Shown here one piece after another: positions 1-5,330 of a stretch of 5,330 nucleotides of DNA. The stretch covers positions 1 through 5,330 of the forward strand of contig CALLQM010000342.1 of NCBI GenBank assembly GCA_938014855.1, written 5' to 3'. The notes below the pieces were generated by a model. That model was not told where the DNA came from. It worked only from the letters and a program-made list of their open reading frames with translations, and did no database searches. Within the stretch, counting starts at the first letter, position 1. Every line of letters begins with the position of its first letter. The stretch is from an uncultured Clostridia bacterium. Lineage in GTDB: Bacteria > Bacillota > Clostridia > Oscillospirales > Ruminococcaceae. The translations under genes and the position numbers were made by a program.

Positions 1-2294
1 AAGATATCCGCGCTTATATGCAAAATGGCTACTGTGTTGTCGTATTTGCGGGAACCAAGCGCAGTGCGGCGGCAATTGCGGATGATCTGCGCAAAGAATC
101 CATCAATGCAGTGGATTCGGACAAAATCGGCGAATGTATACCGGGTTTAGTTTATGTAATTGGAAACAGTATGAGCGCGGGCATGGAATATCCGACGCTG
201 AAATTGGCTTTGATTTCGCAGGCAAAAACCGTTTCACAGCGCTCCAAACGAAAACCAAGACCTAAGCAGGGCAAGAAACTGCAGGATATCAGTGATTTGG
301 TTCCCGGGGATTACGTCGTTCATACCGCACACGGAATCGGTGTGTTTGAAGGGATTGTCAAGCGGGAAATCCAAGGGGTCACCAAGGATTACCTGCGTAT
401 CCGCTATGCTGGAACCGATACGCTGTTTGTGCCGGTTACCCAATTGGATTTGGTCAGCAAATACGTTGGCGTGCGGGAGGATGCTTCGGTCAGGCTCAAT
501 AAGCTCAATTCCGTTGAATGGCAGAAAACACGCCAGCGCGTGCGCAAAGCCGTACAGGATATGGCAAAAGAGCTCACCCAGCTGTATGCTAAGCGCATGC
601 AGGTCAAAGGGTTTGCTTTTTCACCGGATACCGACTGGCAGAACGATTTTGAACGACGGTTTGCGTATGACGAAACCGATGACCAGCTGCGCTGTATTGA
701 TGAAATCAAGGCGGATATGGAGCGCACTGTTCCGATGGACAGACTCCTTTGCGGGGATGTCGGATTTGGCAAGACCGAAGTCGCCGTTCGCGCCGCGTTT
801 AAATGTGTGATGGACGGCAAGCAGTGCGCAATTCTTGTACCGACCACGATTCTTGCATGGCAGCATTTTCAAACGATTCGAAAGCGCATGGAGGGGTTCC
901 CGGTCAAAGTCGATCTGCTTTCCCGTTTTCGAACTCCCAAAGAACAGAAGCAGGTGCTGGATGAACTGCGCCGCGGCGAGACCGATATCGTTATCGGAAC
1001 GCATCGACTGGTGCAGGACGATGTCAAATTCCGTGATCTTGGGCTGTGCGTCATTGACGAAGAACAGCGGTTTGGCGTTCGGCATAAAGAAAAATTCAAG
1101 GAAATGCGTGCCGCTGTGGATGTGCTGACGCTTTCGGCAACGCCGATTCCGCGAACGTTAAATATGGCAATGAGCGGCATACGGGATATGTCTGCAATTG
1201 AAGAGGCGCCGCAGGACCGCCATCCGGTGCAGACGTATGTGGTGGAGCATGATTGGGGCGTAATCAAACAGGCGCTGGAACGCGAACTAAGGCGCGGCGG
1301 GCAGGCATTTTATCTGCACAACCGCGTAGAAAGCATTGATGGCTGTGCGTTCCGCATTCAACAGCTTTTACCGCAGGCACGAATTGTCACTGCACATGGC
1401 AAAATGACAGAAGATCAGCTTTCGCGCGTATGGCAGCAGCTGCTCGATTACGAAGTGGATATTTTGGTATGCACGACCATTATTGAAACCGGTGTGGATG
1501 TACCAAACTGCAATACGCTCATTATTGAAGATGCAGACCGGATGGGGCTTTCGCAGCTGTATCAGATTCGCGGACGTGTAGGGCGCTCGAGCAGGCGTGC
1601 ATTTGCATATTTGATGTTTAAGAAAGATAAACAGCTTTCTGACATTGCGGCCAAACGCCTTGCCGCAATTCGGGAATTTACATCGTTCGGGTCGGGATTT
1701 CGTATTGCAATGCGTGACCTTGAAATCCGAGGAGCAGGCAACATTCTTGGCTCCCAACAGCATGGCCATATGGAGGCTGTCGGCTATGATATGTATTTGA
1801 GAATGCTGTCAGATGCGGTGGCAGAACAGCGCGGCGAGCCGGTGGAAAAACAGGCGGCAGAATGTATGGTGGATGTTCGAGTGGGGGCGCATATTCCGGA
1901 AGATTACATCGACAACCTTGCTCAGCGCATTGATATCTATAAACAGATTGCGGCAAGCCAAAATGAAGAGGATGCCATGGATTTGACCTACGAACTGATC
2001 GACAGGTTCGGAGATCCGCCGGACGCGGTAAAGGGTCTGGTAGATGTGGCATTGGTGCGCAATATGGCGTCGCAGATGGGCATTGCGGAAATTTCTCAGC
2101 GCGCAAACAGCGTGCTGCTCTATCCCGAAAAGATGGATATGGTGCGGGCAGGAAATCTTGCTTCCAAACTGCGCGGCCGCGTGATGGTGAGCGCTGGTGC
2201 AAAGCCTTATATTACCGTCAAAATTCCCCCAAATACCGAACCCATCGCCACGATTCGAGAGGCACTTTCTGCAATGAGCGGCGATGCCGGTTAA
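1..2294 (+). CDS. mfd: Transcription-repair coupling factor Mfd, 5'-truncated by the window edge
   Basis: Mfd is a cytoplasmic SF2 ATPase that pushes stalled RNA polymerase off DNA and recruits UvrA for nucleotide excision repair. The frame is open from the first complete codon at position 3, giving 763 residues of a family usually near 1,150; the missing part is the UvrB-like N-terminus. The ATG at 18 is internal, not a start. Residues below count from position 3. About 98-160 is the CarD-like RNA polymerase-interacting domain (VPGDYVVHTAHGIGVFEG, then YAGTDTLFVPVTQLD). The translocase follows: Walker A GDVGFGKT at 251-258, DEEQ box at 352-355, SAT motif at 378-380, and motif VI QIRGRVGR at 521-528. 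The TRG (translocation) region at about 571-598 has RDLEIRGAGNILG and SQQHGH. The last ~140 residues are the C-terminal regulatory domain that masks UvrA binding. All motifs look intact. No terminator follows the stop. Identification is very secure. Confidence 0.98.
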   Translation, partial: DIRAYMQNGYCVVVFAGTKRSAAAIADDLRKESINAVDSDKIGECIPGLVYVIGNSMSAGMEYPTLKLALISQAKTVSQRSKRKPRPKQGKKLQDISDLVPGDYVVHTAHGIGVFEGIVKREIQGVTKDYLRIRYAGTDTLFVPVTQLDLVSKYVGVREDASVRLNKLNSVEWQKTRQRVRKAVQDMAKELTQLYAKRMQVKGFAFSPDTDWQNDFERRFAYDETDDQLRCIDEIKADMERTVPMDRLLCGDVGFGKTEVAVRAAFKCVMDGKQCAILVPTTILAWQHFQTIRKRMEGFPVKVDLLSRFRTPKEQKQVLDELRRGETDIVIGTHRLVQDDVKFRDLGLCVIDEEQRFGVRHKEKFKEMRAAVDVLTLSATPIPRTLNMAMSGIRDMSAIEEAPQDRHPVQTYVVEHDWGVIKQALERELRRGGQAFYLHNRVESIDGCAFRIQQLLPQARIVTAHGKMTEDQLSRVWQQLLDYEVDILVCTTIIETGVDVPNCNTLIIEDADRMGLSQLYQIRGRVGRSSRRAFAYLMFKKDKQLSDIAAKRLAAIREFTSFGSGFRIAMRDLEIRGAGNILGSQQHGHMEAVGYDMYLRMLSDAVAEQRGEPVEKQAAECMVDVRVGAHIPEDYIDNLAQRIDIYKQIAASQNEEDAMDLTYELIDRFGDPPDAVKGLVDVALVRNMASQMGIAEISQRANSVLLYPEKMDMVRAGNLASKLRGRVMVSAGAKPYITVKIPPNTEPIATIREALSAMSGDAG

Positions 2295-2308
2295 ACATAG
2301 CAGATATG

Positions 2309-2320
2309 ATTGTTTACAAT
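2309..2320. repeat. Short inverted repeat upstream of the lipoprotein promoters
   Basis: ATTGT and ACAAT form perfect 5-bp arms around a TT centre. The element lies six bases upstream of the favoured -35 hexamer and overlaps the -35 hexamer of the other candidate promoter, a position where an activator or repressor could bind. Arms this short occur often by chance, and no known operator family is recognised. It is too short and lacks a following T tract, so it is not a terminator for mfd. Confidence 0.25.
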
Positions 2321-2355
2321 TTCTTGTGGACTTTTCTAATAAGAGGATGTATAAT
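2313..2355 (+). promoter_or_regulatory. Two overlapping sigma-A-like promoters for the lipoprotein gene
   Basis: Two promoter-like pairs overlap in the gap after mfd. The downstream one has TGGACT (2327-2332), a 17-bp spacer and a perfect TATAAT (2350-2355), predicting transcription start near 2362. The upstream one has TTTACA (2313-2318), a 16-bp spacer and TCTAAT (2335-2340), each hexamer one mismatch from consensus, predicting a start near 2347. Either gives a short leader of about 35-50 nt before the ATG at 2397. The downstream start would fall next to the alternative ATG at 2364, which argues against that codon being used. Hexamers were read by eye; the downstream pair is favoured because of its perfect -10 box and ideal spacing. 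Confidence 0.6.
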
Positions 2356-2381
2356 GTCTAAGTATGTTAATTACCCCTTAC

Positions 2382-2387
2382 AGGAGG
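2382..2387 (+). promoter_or_regulatory. Ribosome binding site fixing the lipoprotein start
   Basis: A full AGGAGG lies nine bases before the ATG at 2397. It selects this codon over the in-frame ATG at 2364, which has no such site and nearly coincides with the predicted transcription start. Starting at 2397 also puts the lysines immediately before the hydrophobic signal segment, as expected for a lipoprotein signal peptide. Confidence 0.88.
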
Positions 2388-2396
2388 ACGATAAAT

Positions 2397-3434
2397 ATGG
2401 GTTTTGCGAAGAAATCTCTGGCCGCAGTTCTTGCGTTGGTAATGACTGCCGGTCTTAGTGCGTGCACAGTAGGAGGCGGCACCTCGTGGGCTGCAAAAGC
2501 CGGTGAAATGACCGTTCCGGCGGGAGTTTATATCGGGCAGATGATGAACGCATATTATACCGCTACCGTAGATGTTTCACCGGATGCGAAAAATCCGCTC
2601 AAAGAGCAGGTCGACGGTGTAACGGTTTCGCAGAAAATTTCCGAGGATGCGAAAACCGAGCTGGGGCGTTATATTGCGGTCGAGCAGAAATTTGATGAAC
2701 TTGGTCTAAGCTTGGATGAAGCCACCAATGCGGCGATTGCGCAAAACGTCGAGGCGTATTGGCAGTATATCGGCAAGTCCTATGAAGAAAATGGGATTTC
2801 GAAAGAATCCTATATAAAGCTGTTTACCAATGATGCAAGGAAATCTGAAATTTATATGTCGATTTATGGCGAAGGCGGAACGGAAGAAGTTCCTGAGCAA
2901 GAGCTTAAAGACAAATTCCAGTCCGATTTTGCAAAAATTGTCATGATTCCGCTCAACTTCAGCGCGTCGGAAGATGCTGCCGCTAAGGAAGAAAACGTGA
3001 AAAAAGCGCGCGAGATGATTGATAAATACGAAAAGCTGGCCAAAGATGGCGGAAACATGGAAGATTTGGCATATGAAGCCAAAAAAGAAATTTCCGGCGA
3101 TCCGGAATCGGTTACCAAACCGGAACCCGGCACCTCCTATACCTTTGTCAGCCGTGAACAGCCTTCCTATGACGAAGCGGTCATGGATGCGGTCTTTAAC
3201 GCGAAAATTGGCGAACCCACCCGCGTGGAAACCGAGACGGGCATCTACTTGTTTGTTCGTTATGACATCATGGAAAATGAAAATGATTTCACGTCCCGCA
3301 AAATATCCTTGATTTCCATGGCGCGCCAGGATGAATTTAATGAGAAATTGGATGAGTGGGCAAGTGCATTGACCGATGTAACTTACAATGAGGATGCGCT
3401 CAAACGCTACACTCCAGAAAAATTAAAGATCTAA
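2397..3434 (+). CDS. Secreted lipoprotein, SurA/PrsA foldase-like with a degenerate parvulin-like domain
   Basis: This 345-residue protein begins with a lipoprotein signal peptide: MGFAKK, a hydrophobic stretch at 7-20, and lipobox LSAC with the lipidated cysteine at 23, the only cysteine. It should be anchored on the outer face of the cytoplasmic membrane. Residues about 30-165 are mostly helical and resemble the SurA/PrsA N-terminal chaperone region. Residues about 177-292 follow the parvulin layout: a strand (AKIVMIPLNF), a charged helix, GGNMEDLAYEAKK where active parvulins have the dF..lA.e.S segment, a PSYDEAVMDAVFNAKIGEP segment, and TGIYLFVRYDI as last strand. Active parvulins keep histidines in the first and last strands; here the whole protein has none, so prolyl isomerase activity is doubtful. 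A helical tail ends in EKLKI. A PrsA/PpiC-type gene often follows mfd in Clostridia, which supports the call. It could be a chaperone without isomerase activity or a binding lipoprotein. Lipoprotein status is firm; the fold is likely but unproven. Confidence 0.82.
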   Translation: MGFAKKSLAAVLALVMTAGLSACTVGGGTSWAAKAGEMTVPAGVYIGQMMNAYYTATVDVSPDAKNPLKEQVDGVTVSQKISEDAKTELGRYIAVEQKFDELGLSLDEATNAAIAQNVEAYWQYIGKSYEENGISKESYIKLFTNDARKSEIYMSIYGEGGTEEVPEQELKDKFQSDFAKIVMIPLNFSASEDAAAKEENVKKAREMIDKYEKLAKDGGNMEDLAYEAKKEISGDPESVTKPEPGTSYTFVSREQPSYDEAVMDAVFNAKIGEPTRVETETGIYLFVRYDIMENENDFTSRKISLISMARQDEFNEKLDEWASALTDVTYNEDALKRYTPEKLKI

Positions 3435-3459
3435 TTTTTGGAATAAAGATTAGAAGATG

Positions 3460-3497
3460 AAAAGCCCCGGAAGACCTTGTGGTCTTCCGGGGCTTTT
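3460..3497. terminator. Bidirectional intrinsic terminator between convergent genes
   Basis: A perfect 13-bp GC-rich stem, GCCCCGGAAGACC (3464-3476) with GGTCTTCCGGGGC (3481-3493), closes a TTGT loop. AAAA before it and TTTT after it extend the pairing to 17 bp and supply a short U tract on either strand. It lies 25 bases past the lipoprotein stop and 36 bases past the stop of the opposing flavin reductase gene, so one hairpin can end both transcripts. The U tracts are only four bases long, but the stem is very strong. Confidence 0.95.
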
Positions 3498-3533
3498 GTG
3501 TACTCATAGATTCCGCGCAGAGCGGGACGACTT

Positions 3534-4046
3534 TTATTTGGCCGGCGGGATATACGAAGAAGCTTTCGGCGGAGTTTTGCCTTTTATGACCGTGTGATAA
3601 TAAGCATAGGTCATCACCGGATCATCCGACAGCCGTTTTGCTTCGGTCACTTCGCCGACAAACAGAAGATGTGTTCCCAAATCCAGACGGTCGATCACTT
3701 TACAGGAAAATAATGCCGCCACCGATTCGGTTGGATAACAAATCCCATTTGAATCTTTCGCAAACGGAATATCGGCGTACTTTTCCATTTTTGCACCTTG
3801 TCGAAATCCAAAACGGCCAATCATCAGCATGGTGGCTTTTTCGGTCAGAGAAACGGCATTAAACATGCCAGACTTTTCGATCAGCTCGGTGGTAAGATTC
3901 TGTTTGTTGATGGCAACGGTAAGTTTTGGCGGTTGGGAGGTCACCTGCGTGACGGTGTTGACAACACAGCCGTTTTGCTTTCCGTCAAACACAGAACTGA
4001 CAACATAAAGTCCATAAGACAAGGTGAAAAAAGCGTTCGTATCCAT
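3534..4046 (-). CDS. Flavin reductase-domain protein (flavoredoxin/Hrb N-terminal type), stand-alone
   Basis: The 170-residue soluble protein belongs to the flavin reductase-like (split-barrel FMN-binding) superfamily. It most resembles the N-terminal domain of the clostridial high-molecular-weight rubredoxin (Hrb) family, which passes electrons from NAD(P)H through FMN to rubredoxin. Visible signatures are YGLYVVSS at 11-18, NGCVVNTVTQVTSQPP at 25-40 followed by the strand KLTVAINKQNLT (a likely flavin-phosphate region), IGRFGFRQG at 76-84, DLGTHLLFVGEV at 122-133, and MTYAYYH at 145-151. The chain stops after a proline-rich KASSYIPPAK tail, where Hrb-type proteins continue into a CxxC rubredoxin domain; none is encoded before the terminator. 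The start has AGAGGA (4054-4059 in plus coordinates) seven bases upstream. It lies 92 bases downstream of the methyltransferase gene on the same strand. Likely roles are NAD(P)H:FMN reduction or electron transfer to a separate rubredoxin or flavodiiron protein. The family call is strong; the substrate is unknown. Confidence 0.88.
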   Translation of the reverse strand: MDTNAFFTLSYGLYVVSSVFDGKQNGCVVNTVTQVTSQPPKLTVAINKQNLTTELIEKSGMFNAVSLTEKATMLMIGRFGFRQGAKMEKYADIPFAKDSNGICYPTESVAALFSCKVIDRLDLGTHLLFVGEVTEAKRLSDDPVMTYAYYHTVIKGKTPPKASSYIPPAK

Positions 4047-4070
4047 TAAACTGTCCTCTCTTTCAAAACG

Positions 4071-4082
4071 CCGCTGCAGCGG
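4071..4082. repeat. 12-bp perfect palindrome in the flavin reductase leader
   Basis: CCGCTGCAGCGG reads the same on both strands. It sits between the two minus-strand genes, one base past a possible -10 hexamer (GATAAT on the minus strand, 4084-4089), so it would straddle the predicted transcription start of the flavin reductase gene. That placement would suit an operator, but roughly one perfect 12-mer palindrome is expected by chance in a window of this size. Confidence 0.3.
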
Positions 4083-4083
4083 A

Positions 4084-4114
4084 ATTATCAGATAAAAGAC
4101 ACACTGCGCGGCAA
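4084..4114 (-). promoter_or_regulatory. Weak candidate promoter for the flavin reductase gene
   Basis: On the minus strand, TTGCCG (plus positions 4109-4114) is followed after 19 bp by GATAAT (4084-4089). The -10 matches five of six consensus bases and the -35 four of six, and the spacer is longer than the ideal 17. A start near 4077 would give a leader of about 30 nt. No terminator lies between the methyltransferase stop and this gene, so read-through from upstream is an equally good explanation. Confidence 0.35.
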
Positions 4115-4138
4115 ACTGTCCAAACTTTTAAGCCTGCG

Positions 4139-5330
4139 TCACATCACAATGGCGCCGTAGCGCGAAGCAATCTGTTCTAAGATTTCATGATCAAGTTCGC
4201 TGGAAGTCGAAACGATCAGCGCTTTTCCATGATAGTGCAAAAGCGCATTTTCCAGCGCCTCCACAGATTCGGATTCAAAGGCAATCGGCATATCGATCAT
4301 ATGCGCGTTTAGAGAAAATTGATAGCCGTCATCCGGCATATCCAAATGGATGACAACCGCATCACAGCTTTCTCCCGAAACTTCCAGCAGTTCATCCGCC
4401 ATATCTACATGGCAGGAAATTGGTTCGGAATATTCCAAATCATCATCCAAATAGTAAACATGATTGCGTCCTGCAACAATGATTTTATAGGAAGCAGGTG
4501 TTATTTGAACGCGGTCGACATCAAAACTGTCCAGCATATGGCGCATAGCGGCGATATAATCCCGATCGGTTCCGCAGCATCCACCAATGATGGATGCACC
4601 GCTTCTAAGCAAAGCCGCGCAGCGGTCGCTGAATTGAACCGGAGACAGCGCAGGATTGCCGGAATTCGGTTTTGCAATCAGCGGGATTTTTGCATACGGT
4701 GCGATACGCTCAAAAATCGGGATCATGTCATCCGGACCTTCCGAGCAATTCATGCCAAACGCCGAGATGCCGAGACCCTGCAAAATCACCAGCGAAGCAA
4801 GAATATCATCACCCCACATGGTGCGTCCCTCTTTGTCTACCGTCATGGTTAGAAAAATGGGGAGACCGGTCTGCCTTGCGGCAATCACAGCGGCGCGGCA
4901 TTCTGCAAGGGAACTCATTGTTTCAATCACAAGCAGATCCACGCCCGCATTTGCAAGCGCAGCTGCCTGTTCGGCATAAATTTTGACCATACGAACAAAT
5001 TCCGTGTCTCCGAAAGGCTCACACATCAGCCCGGTTGTGGACATATCACCTGCAATTTTGACATTGCGTCCGGCAAGGCTTTCTTTTACGATTCCGACGA
5101 TTTTTGTGTTTAGTTCGGTCACTTGGTCACTTAGACCGTACATGTCTAGGTTTCCTGCGTTTGCAAGAAACGTAGGAGCGTAGACGATATCGCTGCCTGC
5201 ATCTGCATAGCTGCATACCACATCGCGCACAACATCGGGATGTTCGCTTGCCCATTGTTCGACACAGAGACCGGATGGCATCCCTGCTTTCATGTATTCG
5301 GTGCCTGTCGCGCCGTCTAAAAGCAGCGGC
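4139..5330 (-). CDS. Homocysteine S-methyltransferase-domain protein with a pterin-domain-like C-terminus, 5' end off the window
   Basis: The N-terminal TIM barrel is of the MetH/BHMT homocysteine S-methyltransferase family, which moves a methyl group to homocysteine to make methionine. The frame stays open to the window edge, and the residues before the first visible ATG (5293) include LLLDGATGTEYM, the conserved first strand of this fold. The ATG is therefore internal, and only some ten N-terminal residues are probably missing. With the first visible codon (5329-5327) as residue 1, the three zinc-binding cysteines are present: Cys195 in GMNCSEGP, and Cys251 and Cys252 in GGCCGT. AGDMSTTG, VIETMSS and KPNSG are further barrel strands. 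Beyond about residue 270, some 125 residues resemble the first half of the MetH pterin-binding domain, ending abruptly at RYGAIVM. No cobalamin domain is present, so a separate corrinoid protein, S-methylmethionine or another methyl donor would be needed. The enzyme family is firm; the methyl donor is not known. Confidence 0.92.
   Translation of the reverse strand, partial: PLLLDGATGTEYMKAGMPSGLCVEQWASEHPDVVRDVVCSYADAGSDIVYAPTFLANAGNLDMYGLSDQVTELNTKIVGIVKESLAGRNVKIAGDMSTTGLMCEPFGDTEFVRMVKIYAEQAAALANAGVDLLVIETMSSLAECRAAVIAARQTGLPIFLTMTVDKEGRTMWGDDILASLVILQGLGISAFGMNCSEGPDDMIPIFERIAPYAKIPLIAKPNSGNPALSPVQFSDRCAALLRSGASIIGGCCGTDRDYIAAMRHMLDSFDVDRVQITPASYKIIVAGRNHVYYLDDDLEYSEPISCHVDMADELLEVSGESCDAVVIHLDMPDDGYQFSLNAHMIDMPIAFESESVEALENALLHYHGKALIVSTSSELDHEILEQIASRYGAIVM

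Noticed and set aside
292..810. 172-codon open frame in another plus-strand frame of mfd
   Set aside because: It overlaps the RNA polymerase-interacting and Walker A regions of Mfd, and its translation shows no motif.
1678..2202. 174-codon open frame on the minus strand within mfd
   Set aside because: It is antisense to the conserved C-terminal part of Mfd, is rich in proline, arginine and cysteine with no domain logic, and has no ribosome binding site that I can see.
2364..2366. Upstream in-frame ATG of the lipoprotein as start codon
   Set aside because: It coincides nearly with the predicted transcription start, has no ribosome binding site, and would add 11 residues ahead of a well-formed lipoprotein signal peptide.
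3513..3525. Small hairpin CCGC/GCGG downstream of the flavin reductase stop
   Set aside because: It has only four base pairs and no T tract; the adjacent strong hairpin explains termination.
4062..4141. Possible frameshifted continuation of the methyltransferase beyond its stop
   Set aside because: A shifted frame stays open for about 25 codons past RYGAIVM, but the peptide does not resemble the next part of the MetH folate domain, and the stretch contains a promoter-like -10 and a palindrome. It looks like ordinary intergenic DNA.
4319..4852. 177-codon open frame on the plus strand, antisense to the methyltransferase gene
   Set aside because: It lies wholly inside a gene with clear family motifs. 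Its translation has no recognisable domain and is typical of a frame opened by the codon bias of the real gene.

Overview
The window looks like chromosomal DNA from a low-to-mid-GC anaerobic Firmicute, most plausibly a member of class Clostridia (Ruminococcaceae/Oscillospiraceae type). This is inference. It rests on an mfd gene followed by a lipoprotein foldase-like gene (a common clostridial order), AGGAGG-type ribosome binding sites, sigma-A-like promoters, a short-lipobox lipoprotein, and a flavin reductase related to the anaerobic flavin reductase/rubredoxin proteins. No tRNA, rRNA, CRISPR array, insertion sequence, integrase or phage gene is visible. It reads as core genome rather than a mobile island.

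Layout. Positions 1-2294 (+) hold the C-terminal two thirds of mfd, the transcription-repair coupling factor; its 5' part lies outside the window. A 102-bp gap (2295-2396) with two overlapping candidate promoters and a strong ribosome binding site leads into a 345-residue secreted lipoprotein (2397-3434, +). Its architecture resembles the SurA/PrsA foldases, but it contains no histidine. A perfect hairpin with A and T tracts (3460-3497) ends this (+) unit and also serves the convergent (-) unit. On the (-) strand lie a 170-residue flavin reductase-domain protein (3534-4046) and, upstream of it, a homocysteine S-methyltransferase-domain protein (4139-5330). The latter runs off the right edge, so its true start is not in the window.

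How the genes relate. Mfd removes stalled RNA polymerase and recruits nucleotide excision repair. The lipoprotein probably acts outside the membrane on protein folding or as a binding scaffold; its own promoter means it need not depend on mfd transcription. The two (-) strand genes may be co-transcribed, because no terminator is seen in the 92 bp between them. One-carbon/methionine metabolism and flavin redox chemistry have no obvious direct link, and I do not claim one.

I found no clear new multi-gene system. The points most worth a second look are the C-terminal extension of the methyltransferase, which looks like a truncated and altered half of a MetH-type pterin-binding domain; the histidine-free parvulin-like lipoprotein; and the stand-alone flavin reductase of a type often fused to rubredoxin.
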